NCBI GenBank assembly: GCA_937867305.1
Contig: CALMKJ010000085.1
Span: 1-34,865, forward strand
DNA from: an uncultured Ectothiorhodospiraceae bacterium
GTDB lineage: Bacteria; Pseudomonadota; Gammaproteobacteria; JAABTG01
DNA: 34,865 nucleotides
Direction: 5' to 3'
Below, piece by piece: positions 1 through 9,799 of this stretch. Within the stretch, counting starts at the first letter, position 1. The number at the start of each line of letters is the position of its first letter. The notes under the pieces were generated by a model. That model worked only from the letters and a program-made list of their open reading frames with translations, was not told the origin of the DNA and searched no databases. The position numbers and the translations under genes were made by a program.

Positions 1-11
1 CGTTGGCCTCC

Positions 12-53
12 GGTCCCCGGTCCCCGGTCCCCGGTCCCCGGTCCCCGGTCCCC
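12..53. repeat. Heptanucleotide tandem repeat, six copies of GGTCCCC
   Basis: Six uninterrupted perfect copies of a 7-bp unit (GGTCCCC on plus, GGGGACC on minus). The array lies immediately downstream of the -10 box of a leftward promoter at 56-83 and ends just before a GGAGG sequence (minus strand, 11-7). It would therefore form most of the 5' leader of a gene that starts left of the window. Perfect short repeats like this can change copy number by slippage; here that would alter leader length, not reading frame. Confidence 0.95.
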
Positions 54-55
54 GG

Positions 56-83
56 ATCATAGGGCGCCACGGGTGGCTGTCAA
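56..83 (-). promoter_or_regulatory. Leftward sigma70-type promoter (TTGACA-N16-TATGAT)
   Basis: On the minus strand a perfect -35 TTGACA (83-78) is followed after 16 bases by TATGAT (61-56), one mismatch from the consensus -10. The predicted transcript starts near position 49, inside the heptamer array, and runs out of the window. A GGAGG ribosome-binding sequence at 11-7 puts the expected start codon just beyond base 1. The promoter closely resembles the groES promoter at 30842-30869. The target gene is not visible; in some related genomes comF is divergent from bioB, but that is only a guess here. Confidence 0.7.
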
Positions 84-98
84 CGACAGGGAGAGCAA

Positions 99-3415
<3,317 letters not shown>

Positions 3416-4492
3416 TTATACCAGTTCGGTCAGACAGCCTTGTTCCACGTGGAACATTGCGCATGCCGTCCCGGCAGGAAGGGAGAGTACCGAGGGTTCC
3501 AGTACGGTGAGGAAACTCTGACAGCCCGTGGCGCGGATGCCTTCCAGAAGCCACTCCCGTGCGCGGGCGTCGAGTTCCGACGGAAAATCGTCGACGAGCA
3601 GAACGGGTTGGCGGCTGCACGTGGACCGTACGTATTCCACATGGCCGAGCATGATGGCTGCGGCCAGGGCCTTCTTCTCCCCGCGCGACAGCGTCTCCCG
3701 GGCAGCATGGCCCGAGACCTGCAGCGCCAGGTCGGCCAGGTGGGGTCCGTGGCTCGTCCAACCTCGCGCGGCATCCGCGGCCCAGGTACGGTCGAGGGCG
3801 TCCGCCAGCGACTCGCCCGCCGGCCATCCTCTGCGGTAGAGGATCTGCAGAGGTACCCCCGTGAGGCGCGCCAGGGTCTCGCGCACGAATGGCAATACCT
3901 CCTCGGCGTATTTCGCCCTCCAGGCGTCGATGCAGTCGGCCTCCTCGCACAACTCGTGCTCCCACACCGCTGCCGAGCGCCGGGGCGAGCCTGAGCGCAG
4001 GGCTGCGTTTCGCTGGCGGAGGCTCCGGCGGCAGCGGAGGATGGAGGCCCCGTATTCTGGTTCCACGTGGAACAATGCCCAGTCCATGAGCGAACGTCTC
4101 TGGCCGGGCGAACCCTCGACAATCTCCAGACTGTCCGGAGCGAAGACCGCCAGGGGCATGAGCCGAGCAACAACGGCTGCGCCGGGCACGTCCTGTCCAT
4201 CCAGTCGTATACGGGATTCCGGCCCCCCCTTGACCACGCCGATGCGACGCAATGTTCCGGCCGGCTCCAGAACCTCGCCGAAGACACTGAGTTCGGTGGA
4301 TTCCCAGCGGACGAGAGGCTCTACGTCCCGCGACCGGAAGGACCGGCCCGTGCCGAGTACGTGAATGGCTTCGAGAATGCTGGTCTTGCCCGCGGCGTTG
4401 CCGCCGGCAATGACGTTGAGGGTCGGGTGAGGGCGAAGCGAGACGCTCCGGAGAATGCGGAGGTCCCGGACCTCCAGCCGAGTCAGCCGCAC
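3416..4492 (-). CDS. recF: DNA replication and repair protein RecF
   Basis: 358 residues of the SMC-like RecF ATPase, which helps RecO/RecR load RecA at gaps. Walker A is GGNAAGKTS (about 30-38), the ABC-type signature is LSRGEKKALA, and Walker B is VLLVDDFPSELD. The start is GTG, preceded by GAGGA at 10 bases, 21 bases after the dnaN stop. Two 16-bp ParB-type palindromes lie inside the gene (3441-3456 and 4060-4075). Both are read in the same frame and each encodes Phe-His-Val-Glu, once in the middle and once in the C-terminal MFHVEQG motif. Confidence 0.97.
   Translation of the reverse strand: MRLTRLEVRDLRILRSVSLRPHPTLNVIAGGNAAGKTSILEAIHVLGTGRSFRSRDVEPLVRWESTELSVFGEVLEPAGTLRRIGVVKGGPESRIRLDGQDVPGAAVVARLMPLAVFAPDSLEIVEGSPGQRRSLMDWALFHVEPEYGASILRCRRSLRQRNAALRSGSPRRSAAVWEHELCEEADCIDAWRAKYAEEVLPFVRETLARLTGVPLQILYRRGWPAGESLADALDRTWAADAARGWTSHGPHLADLALQVSGHAARETLSRGEKKALAAAIMLGHVEYVRSTCSRQPVLLVDDFPSELDARAREWLLEGIRATGCQSFLTVLEPSVLSLPAGTACAMFHVEQGCLTELV
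3441..3456. other. parS: parS site (ParB/Spo0J binding palindrome), perfect copy
   Basis: TGTTCCACGTGGAACA is a perfect 16-bp palindrome and matches the parS consensus known from Pseudomonas and other bacteria. It lies in the 3' end of recF, about 2.2 kb from the candidate origin, as expected for the ParABS system, whose sites cluster near oriC. parA and parB are not in this window. Confidence 0.88.
4060..4075. other. parS: parS site, one mismatch
   Basis: GGTTCCACGTGGAACA differs from the perfect site at 3441-3456 in one end base; the inner 14 bases are the full palindrome. It lies in the middle of recF, 619 bp from the first site and about 1.6 kb from the candidate origin. Confidence 0.85.
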
Positions 4493-4513
4493 GCCGACGC
4501 AGTCCTCGGCAAA

Positions 4514-5620
4514 TCAGAGCCTCATGGGCATGACCACGTAGCGGCAGGCGGTCTCGGTCTCTGCCAGCAGCAAGCAACTGCTGTTGTCGTCATTGAGGCA
4601 CAGTCGCACGCGCTCGCCCGGGATTGCGGAGACCGCGTCGATCAGATATCCGACGTTGAAGCCAATCACGATGGGAGGCCCCTCGTAGTCCACCTCGAGG
4701 TCCTCCTCGACCTGCTCGTGCTCCGCGTTCTCCGACTGTATTCCGAGCCGTCCGCTGGTCACTGACAACCTCACGGAACGGTACCGCTCGTTGGCGAGGA
4801 TCGCCGCCCGCGAGAGGGCCTGCCGCAACTCCTCACGCTCCACGAGCACGTGTTTGTCCCAGACCTCCGGGTCCGGGATCACCCGCTGATACTCGGGAAA
4901 ACGTCCCTCGATCAGGCGCGCGACCAACCTCAGATCCCCCGTGGTCACCCGAAGGGCCTGCGCCCCGATTTCCAGGGTCGCCTCTTGTGCCTCGCCATAG
5001 CCCAGGCGCATGACCTCACCGACGGCCTTCCGGGGCACGATGGCCTGCAGGATCTCCCCCTGGTTTCCCACGAGCTTCGCGTCGCAGAGTGCCAGGCGGT
5101 GTCCGTCCGCGCCGACCGCCCTGAGCCTTCCCTCCCCGACCTCCAACAAGAGTCCGTTCAGGTAATAGCGGACATCCTGCTGGGCCATCGCGAAATGGAC
5201 GCGTTCCAGCAACGTCTTGAGTTCGGTTGCCGGGAGCGTCACCGTCACCAGGGCCTCGAAGCCCTGGGTGAGAGGGAACCCCTCCGGTTCCAGCGTGGTC
5301 AACGAAAAGCGGGTCGGACCGGACCGGATGGTCGCGCGTCCTCCCGCGGCGGAAATTTCAGCGACCGACCCCGGCGGAAGGCTTCGCCAGATCTCCCAGA
5401 GCTTCCGTGCCGGGATGGTCGTCTTCCCCTCCACCTGGACGTCGGCGGATGCAGTCGCGCTGACCTCGATCTCCAGGTCGGTACCCCACACTGCCACCTT
5501 TCCGGGTGTGGCTTCGATGAGGAGGTTACCGAGGATCGGAACCGCCTGCTTCCGGTCTACCGCCCCGTAGGCCATCTGAAGTGCTGATAGCCAGGCCTCT
5601 CGAGCGATAGTGAGCTTCAT
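4514..5620 (-). CDS. dnaN: DNA polymerase III sliding clamp (beta subunit)
   Basis: 368 residues, starting MKLTIAREAWLSALQ, the usual length of the beta clamp (E. coli 366). The protein forms a ring dimer that tethers polymerase III to DNA. Recognisable stretches are VPILGNLLIEA near the N-terminus, YYLNGLLLEV in the middle, and the C-terminal CRYVVMPMRL, the conserved VMPMRL ending. The frame is open a further 21 codons upstream, but I chose the ATG at 5620 because homologues begin there and AAGGA lies 13 bases upstream. The candidate oriC lies between this gene and dnaA. Confidence 0.97.
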   Translation of the reverse strand: MKLTIAREAWLSALQMAYGAVDRKQAVPILGNLLIEATPGKVAVWGTDLEIEVSATASADVQVEGKTTIPARKLWEIWRSLPPGSVAEISAAGGRATIRSGPTRFSLTTLEPEGFPLTQGFEALVTVTLPATELKTLLERVHFAMAQQDVRYYLNGLLLEVGEGRLRAVGADGHRLALCDAKLVGNQGEILQAIVPRKAVGEVMRLGYGEAQEATLEIGAQALRVTTGDLRLVARLIEGRFPEYQRVIPDPEVWDKHVLVEREELRQALSRAAILANERYRSVRLSVTSGRLGIQSENAEHEQVEEDLEVDYEGPPIVIGFNVGYLIDAVSAIPGERVRLCLNDDNSSCLLLAETETACRYVVMPMRL

Positions 5621-5688
5621 GGGCGTGTCTATTTCCTTAAAGGTATTTAAAGGCTTTAAGAATAGGATCAGTAGGGGCTGCAAAGGCC

Positions 5689-5697
5689 TGTGTATAA
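5689..5697 (-). promoter_or_regulatory. DnaA box TTATACACA
   Basis: Plus strand reads TGTGTATAA, a perfect match to TTATNCACA on the minus strand. It lies between two AT-rich stretches of the dnaA-dnaN gap. Confidence 0.75.
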
Positions 5698-5765
5698 AAT
5701 GCTAAGTCATTGATATTTATAACTTTAATTCAGATCGTAACCCTTCCCGATCCCTGTGGCATGCC

Positions 5766-5774
5766 TGTGGATGA
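5766..5774 (-). promoter_or_regulatory. DnaA box-like TCATCCACA
   Basis: One mismatch from TTATCCACA, same orientation as the box at 5689-5697. A second, weaker copy (GCATCCACA) starts 11 bp further on at 5777, so two sites lie on about one helical turn. Confidence 0.55.
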
Positions 5775-5811
5775 ATTGTGGATGCAGTCCCCCTCGCACC
5801 GAATCCCCAGC

Positions 5812-5820
5812 TTATGCACA
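5812..5820 (+). promoter_or_regulatory. DnaA box TTATGCACA
   Basis: Perfect TTATNCACA match on the plus strand, directly abutting the dnaA stop codon (5821-5823). Confidence 0.7.
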
Positions 5821-7203
5821 TCACGTGCTCAGGGTTCTCACCAGGATCGTGTAGTCCTCGGCCATGCTGGCATCCTGCCCCCGCAGTTCCGCCACCTTCT
5901 TGCAGGCATGGAGCACCGTGGTGTGGTCCCTGTCCCCGAACGCCTGTCCGATCTCCGGCAGGCTGTGGCTCGTGAGTTCCTTGGAAAGCGCCATGGCCAC
6001 CTGACGAGGCCTCGCGACCGACCGGCTGCGCCGCTTCGAAAGCAGGTCGGACACCTTGACCTTGTAGAATTCGGCGACGGTCTTCTGGATGTTCTCCATG
6101 GTGACCAGTTTGTCCTGGAGCGCCAGGAGGTCCTTCAGGGACTCCTTGGCGAACTCCACGGTCACGGGGTGGCCGGTGAACTGCGCATTGGCCAGAACGC
6201 GGCGCAGCGAGCCCTCGAGCTCGCGTACGTTCGAACGGATCCGCTTCGCGATGAAAAAGGCCACGTCCTCGGGGAGGGTGATGCCGGAGCTCTGGGCCTT
6301 GCGCATCAGGATCGCCACCCGCGTCTCCGTGTCGGGTGGCTCGAGGGCCACGGTGAGCCCCCAGCCGAAGCGCGACTTGAGGCGCTCCTCCAGCCCCTCG
6401 ACCTCCTTCGGGTAGCGGTCGCAGGTGAGGACGACCTGCTGCTGCTCTTCGAGCAACGCGTTGAAGGTGTGGAAGAACTCTTCCTGGGAGCGCTCCTTGC
6501 CCACGAAGAACTGGATGTCGTCGATGAGCAACGTGTCCAGCGAGCGGTAGTGGCGCTTGAAGTCGCTGATGGCGTTGTGCTGCAACGCCTTGACCATGTC
6601 GGTGACGAACCACTCCGAGTGCAGGTACGACACGCGCGCCTGGGGGCGATCGCGCACCAGCAGATTGCCAATCGCGTGCATCAGATGTGTCTTTCCGAGA
6701 CCCACGCCACCGTAGATGAAGAGCGGGTTGTAGGAACCGCCGGGGTTCTGAGCCACCTGCAGCGACGCGGCGCGCGCGAGCTGGTTGCACTTGCCCTCGA
6801 CGAAGCTCTCGAAGGTGAAATCCGTCCGCAGGCCGCTGCCGGACTTGTGCGTGGGGCCTTCGGCGCGCCAGCGTCGCGCCGAGTTCTCGGCGGCCCGCGC
6901 GGGCGCCGCGGCCGCGGGCTTCGCCGATGTCTCCCGGGTCTCCGGGGTCGCGCGGGACTCCCGGGTCCCGACGCTGACGGTCACGGACAGGTCGGGGGAT
7001 CCGGCTGCCGCCCGCGCAACCTCGCTGATCCGCTGCGCGAAGTGCTCGCTCACCCAGTCCCGCACGAAGCGGTTGGGGGCGAGCAGGCGCAGGCACGCCC
7101 CGTCCTCCACCGCCTGCAGGGGCCGCAGCCAGGTGTTGAGCTGCTGCTCGGAGAGCTCCGCCTCCAGTTCCCCGAGACAACGCTTCCAGAGACCCGCCTT
7201 CAC
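5821..7203 (-). CDS. dnaA: Chromosomal replication initiator DnaA
   Basis: 460 residues from a GTG start. DnaA binds DnaA boxes at oriC, melts the origin with ATP and loads the helicase. Domain I is recognisable ([21 protein letters not shown]). Domain II is a short Ala/Pro/Thr-rich linker (about 70-120). The AAA+ domain has Walker [10 protein letters not shown] (about 165-173) and Walker [10 protein letters not shown] (225-233). The C-terminal DNA-binding signature is [15 protein letters not shown]. The frame is open 25 codons upstream (another ATG at 7227), but the GTG at 7203 has AGGTGG just upstream and matches where homologues begin. rpmH is divergent. Confidence 0.97.
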   Translation of the reverse strand: MKAGLWKRCLGELEAELSEQQLNTWLRPLQAVEDGACLRLLAPNRFVRDWVSEHFAQRISEVARAAAGSPDLSVTVSVGTRESRATPETRETSAKPAAAAPARAAENSARRWRAEGPTHKSGSGLRTDFTFESFVEGKCNQLARAASLQVAQNPGGSYNPLFIYGGVGLGKTHLMHAIGNLLVRDRPQARVSYLHSEWFVTDMVKALQHNAISDFKRHYRSLDTLLIDDIQFFVGKERSQEEFFHTFNALLEEQQQVVLTCDRYPKEVEGLEERLKSRFGWGLTVALEPPDTETRVAILMRKAQSSGITLPEDVAFFIAKRIRSNVRELEGSLRRVLANAQFTGHPVTVEFAKESLKDLLALQDKLVTMENIQKTVAEFYKVKVSDLLSKRRSRSVARPRQVAMALSKELTSHSLPEIGQAFGDRDHTTVLHACKKVAELRGQDASMAEDYTILVRTLST

Positions 7204-7365
7204 GGTCCACCTGCCCCCGCTGACCATCCCGTCGCCGAAGTGTACCCCTCGCCCGGGAGGGGTCGAAAGCCCATTCAAGGCTCGTTCGGTTTGACAGGCC
7301 AGGCGGTCAGCGGGTATGTTCCCGCGTCTTGTCCCAGGCTACTGCCCTCTCAGAGCGGTCCCAAC
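7204..7365. other. Divergent dnaA/rpmH intergenic region
   Basis: 162 bp carrying the two divergent promoters. A 6-bp inverted repeat CCCCTC/GAGGGG (7245-7262) lies next to a possible dnaA -10 (TACACT on minus, 7245-7240). I found no DnaA box here, so the dnaA-dnaN gap is the better origin candidate. Confidence 0.5.
7291..7320 (+). promoter_or_regulatory. Putative rpmH operon promoter
   Basis: TTGACA (7291-7296), an 18-base spacer and TATGTT (7315-7320), 46 bases before the rpmH start. The -35 is perfect, the -10 matches four of six. It would drive rpmH-rnpA-yidD-yidC-mnmE. Confidence 0.6.
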
Positions 7366-7500
7366 ATGAAGCAGACCTTTCAACCCAGTAACCTCAAGCG
7401 CAAGCGCCGGCACGGCTTCCGCGCCCGGATGGCCACCCGCAGTGGACGACAGGTCCTGCAGGCCCGGCGGGCCAAGGGCCGCAAGCGGCTCAGCGCCTGA
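7366..7500 (+). CDS. rpmH: 50S ribosomal protein L34
   Basis: 44 residues, near-identical to the bacterial L34 pattern: [20 protein letters not shown] at the start and [11 protein letters not shown] at the end. It is a small, very basic protein of the large ribosomal subunit. It is divergent from dnaA, as in most Proteobacteria, and its 3' end is overlapped by the open frame of rnpA. Confidence 0.98.
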   Translation: MKQTFQPSNLKRKRRHGFRARMATRSGRQVLQARRAKGRKRLSA

Positions 7501-7906
7501 GCGACGGGCTCCGATTCGGGACGCTCGCTTTCCGCGCTCGCGCCGGCTGACCCGCAGCCGGGAGTTCACGAAGCTCTTCGCCGAGTCCTGGCGCTCCCAT
7601 GACAGCCTGTTCGTGGTCCTCTTCGCTCCGAACGGCCTCGGCCACCCCCGCTTGGGGATGGCCATCTCGCGGCGCCGGGTTCCCCTGGCCCACGAGCGGA
7701 ACCGCGTCAGGCGCCTGGTCCGGGAGAGCTTCCGGCTGCACCAGGGCCAGCTCGGGGGCTTCGACTTCGTGGTCATGGCCCAGGGCAAGCTAGCGGCCTC
7801 GGACGACCTGTCGCGGCAGAAATCTCTCGAATGGCACTGGAACCACCTCGCGACGCGCTGCAGCCGGTTCTCCGCGGGCTCATCCGGGGATACCAGCGCT
7901 TCCTGA
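7442..7906 (+). CDS. rnpA: Ribonuclease P protein component
   Basis: The protein subunit that works with the RNase P RNA to trim tRNA 5' ends. The core shows [25 protein letters not shown] and the signature [15 protein letters not shown]. The only ATG/GTG/TTG upstream of the conserved part is GTG at 7442, which lies inside rpmH and gives 154 residues with a 59-bp overlap. An ATT at 7514 sits exactly where the E. coli Met aligns (five residues before Phe-Pro), so a shorter 130-residue product from a rare AUU start is possible. The C-terminal end overlaps yidD by 76 bp. The gene identity is secure; the start is not. Confidence 0.93.
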   Translation: MDDRSCRPGGPRAASGSAPERRAPIRDARFPRSRRLTRSREFTKLFAESWRSHDSLFVVLFAPNGLGHPRLGMAISRRRVPLAHERNRVRRLVRESFRLHQGQLGGFDFVVMAQGKLAASDDLSRQKSLEWHWNHLATRCSRFSAGSSGDTSAS

Positions 7907-8091
7907 GCCCGTTCGTGGGCAGCCAGTGCCGTTTCTATCCCACCTGCTCGGCATATGCCCTGGAGGCGATAGAGACGCACGGCAGTGCGCGCGGGGTCCT
8001 GATGGGGCTTCGGCGCATCTCCAGGTGTCACCCCTGGCATGCCGGGGGGTTCGATCCGGTCCCGCCGCGGTCCCCACCGCGGCAAGGTTAG
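7831..8091 (+). CDS. yidD: Membrane protein insertion efficiency factor YidD
   Basis: 86 residues of the YidD family: [20 protein letters not shown], the [11 protein letters not shown] segment and [14 protein letters not shown], with the conserved cysteines. The family is a small inner-membrane-associated protein encoded between rnpA and yidC that aids YidC-dependent insertion. The ATG at 7831 lies within the end of rnpA (76-bp overlap), a common arrangement. It ends 28 bp before the chosen yidC start. Confidence 0.95.
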   Translation: MALEPPRDALQPVLRGLIRGYQRFLSPFVGSQCRFYPTCSAYALEAIETHGSARGVLMGLRRISRCHPWHAGGFDPVPPRSPPRQG

Positions 8092-8119
8092 CTTCCTGTC
8101 TACTGTAGGATTCCGAACC

Positions 8120-9799
8120 GTGGAAAACGCCCGGTTAGTGTTGTTCGCTGCGCTCGGCATGGTCCTGTTCCTGCTCTGGCAGGCCTGGCAGCAGGACTAC
8201 CGGGCGCGCTCCGCTGCGTCGACGCCCGGCAGCTCCCAGAGCGAGGTCGTGGCCCCGGCGTCGGTCCAGCCGGACGTACCCGCGGCCCCCGCGGCCTCCG
8301 CACCCACCGCAGCAGCCTCCTCCGTCGAGGGGCCATCGGCCGCCGAGGCCCGCGCGACCCCGACAGCTCCTGCCGATGCCCCCCGGGTGCAGGTCGTGAC
8401 CGACGTCTTCCGGGCCGAGATCGACACCGCGGGCGGGACCCTCCGGCGCCTGGACCTTCCCGGCTACCCGGTCAGCGCCGACGAGCCGGAGAAGCCCTTC
8501 CGTCTCCTGGGGAACGGGGAGGACCTCCTCTTCGTGGCCCAATCCGGTCTCCTGTCCGCGGGTCCCGCGCCCAACCACCACGCCCTCTACCAGGCGGAGC
8601 GCACGGAGTACTCGCTGGCCGCGGGTGAAGACACCCTGCAGGTGCCGCTGCGCTGGACCAGCCCGGAGGGCCTCACGGTCACCAAGGTCTACACCTTCCG
8701 GCGGGACAGCTTCGTCATCGACCTGGAGTTCCGGGTGGAAAACGGCACGGCGTCCGACTGGCGCGGCCGACCCTACGGACAGCTCTTGCGCAACCGGCCC
8801 CCGCAGGGGAGCCGCTTGTTCGCCTACACCTACACCGGTGGGGTGCTCCACAACGAGGAGCTGCGCTACGACAAGGTGGATTTCGACCGGATGCTGAAGG
8901 GACCGGTCACGGTCGACGGCAAGGGCGGCTGGGCGGCGATGATCCAGCACTACTTCGCCGCGGCCTTCCTTCCCGACCAGGCAGCCGCGACGCACCTCTA
9001 CGGGCGTTCCCTCGACGCGTCCCGCTTCCTCGTGGGCGTGGTCGAGCCCGAGGTGGTGGTGGCGCCGGGCGCCGCGGGGAAGCTCGACCTGCAGCTCTTC
9101 GTCGGGCCCAAGGTCCAGGAGCGCCTGGCAGCGGCGGCGCCGGGCCTGCATTTGCTCGTGGACTACGGCTACCTCACGATCCTCGCCGAGCCGCTCTTCT
9201 GGCTGTTGCAGCAGATCCAGCGCTTCGTGAAGAACTGGGGCTGGTCGATCGTGATCCTCACGGTGCTCATCAAGCTCGCCTTCTTCCATCTCTCCGCCAC
9301 GAGCTACCGCTCCATGGCGCGCATGCGCAATCTGCAGCCGCGCCTCGTCTCCCTCAAGGAGCGTTACGGGGACGACCGGGCGAAGCTGAACCAGGCGATG
9401 ATGGAGCTCTACCGCACCGAGAAGGTGAATCCGCTCGGTGGCTGCCTGCCCATCGTGGTGCAGATCCCCGTGTTCATCGCGCTCTACTGGGTGCTGCTCG
9501 AGAGCGTGGAGCTGCGCCAGGCCCCGTTCATGCTCTGGATCCGTGACCTGTCCATCCACGACCCCTACTTCGTGCTGCCCATCACCATGGGCGTCACGAT
9601 GCTGATCCAGCAGCGCCTGAACCCGTCGCCGGTGGACCCGATCCAGCAGAAGGTCATGATGGTGCTGCCGGTGGTCTTCACGGTGTTCTTCCTGTTCTTC
9701 CCGGCGGGCCTGGTCCTGTACTGGCTCGTGAACAACACCCTCTCGATCCTGCAGCAGTGGGTCATCACCCGCCAGCTGACGAAGGGTTCCGCGGCCTGA
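8120..9799 (+). CDS. yidC: Membrane protein insertase YidC
   Basis: 559 residues, the long Gram-negative form. A first membrane segment (ARLVLFAALGMVLFLLWQAW) is followed by an Ala/Pro/Ser-rich linker, a large periplasmic beta domain (about 75-350) and the conserved C-terminal Oxa1-like membrane domain (from about residue 360, including NPLGGCLPIVVQIPVFIALY). YidC inserts and folds inner-membrane proteins, alone or with SecYEG. I chose the GTG at 8120 because AGGA lies nine bases upstream and the product begins like E. coli YidC; an upstream in-frame ATG at 8039 would lie inside yidD. Its last 43 bases overlap the open frame of mnmE. Confidence 0.97.
   Translation: MENARLVLFAALGMVLFLLWQAWQQDYRARSAASTPGSSQSEVVAPASVQPDVPAAPAASAPTAAASSVEGPSAAEARATPTAPADAPRVQVVTDVFRAEIDTAGGTLRRLDLPGYPVSADEPEKPFRLLGNGEDLLFVAQSGLLSAGPAPNHHALYQAERTEYSLAAGEDTLQVPLRWTSPEGLTVTKVYTFRRDSFVIDLEFRVENGTASDWRGRPYGQLLRNRPPQGSRLFAYTYTGGVLHNEELRYDKVDFDRMLKGPVTVDGKGGWAAMIQHYFAAAFLPDQAAATHLYGRSLDASRFLVGVVEPEVVVAPGAAGKLDLQLFVGPKVQERLAAAAPGLHLLVDYGYLTILAEPLFWLLQQIQRFVKNWGWSIVILTVLIKLAFFHLSATSYRSMARMRNLQPRLVSLKERYGDDRAKLNQAMMELYRTEKVNPLGGCLPIVVQIPVFIALYWVLLESVELRQAPFMLWIRDLSIHDPYFVLPITMGVTMLIQQRLNPSPVDPIQQKVMMVLPVVFTVFFLFFPAGLVLYWLVNNTLSILQQWVITRQLTKGSAA

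Larger units (their letters stand above)
5621..5820. other. oriC: Candidate chromosomal origin (oriC) in the dnaA-dnaN gap
   Basis: A 200-bp gap in which 5631-5740 is about two-thirds A+T, in a window that is otherwise very GC-rich; this is what a DNA-unwinding element looks like. It holds two perfect TTATNCACA DnaA boxes (5689-5697 reverse, 5812-5820 forward) and one 1-mismatch box (5766-5774 reverse). A weaker 2-mismatch copy lies at 5777-5785. GATC sites occur at 5666, 5733 and 5749. In pseudomonads origin activity maps to gaps beside dnaA. The dnaN promoter must also lie here. Confidence 0.75.

Noticed and set aside
12-53. CRISPR or integron-type repeat
   Set aside because: Units are 7 bp with no spacers; it is a simple tandem repeat.
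5755-5763. TGTGGCATG as a DnaA box
   Set aside because: Four mismatches from TTATCCACA on the reverse strand.
8135-9559. 474-codon open frame opposite yidC
   Set aside because: Shadow of the real plus-strand gene; the product has no known motif.
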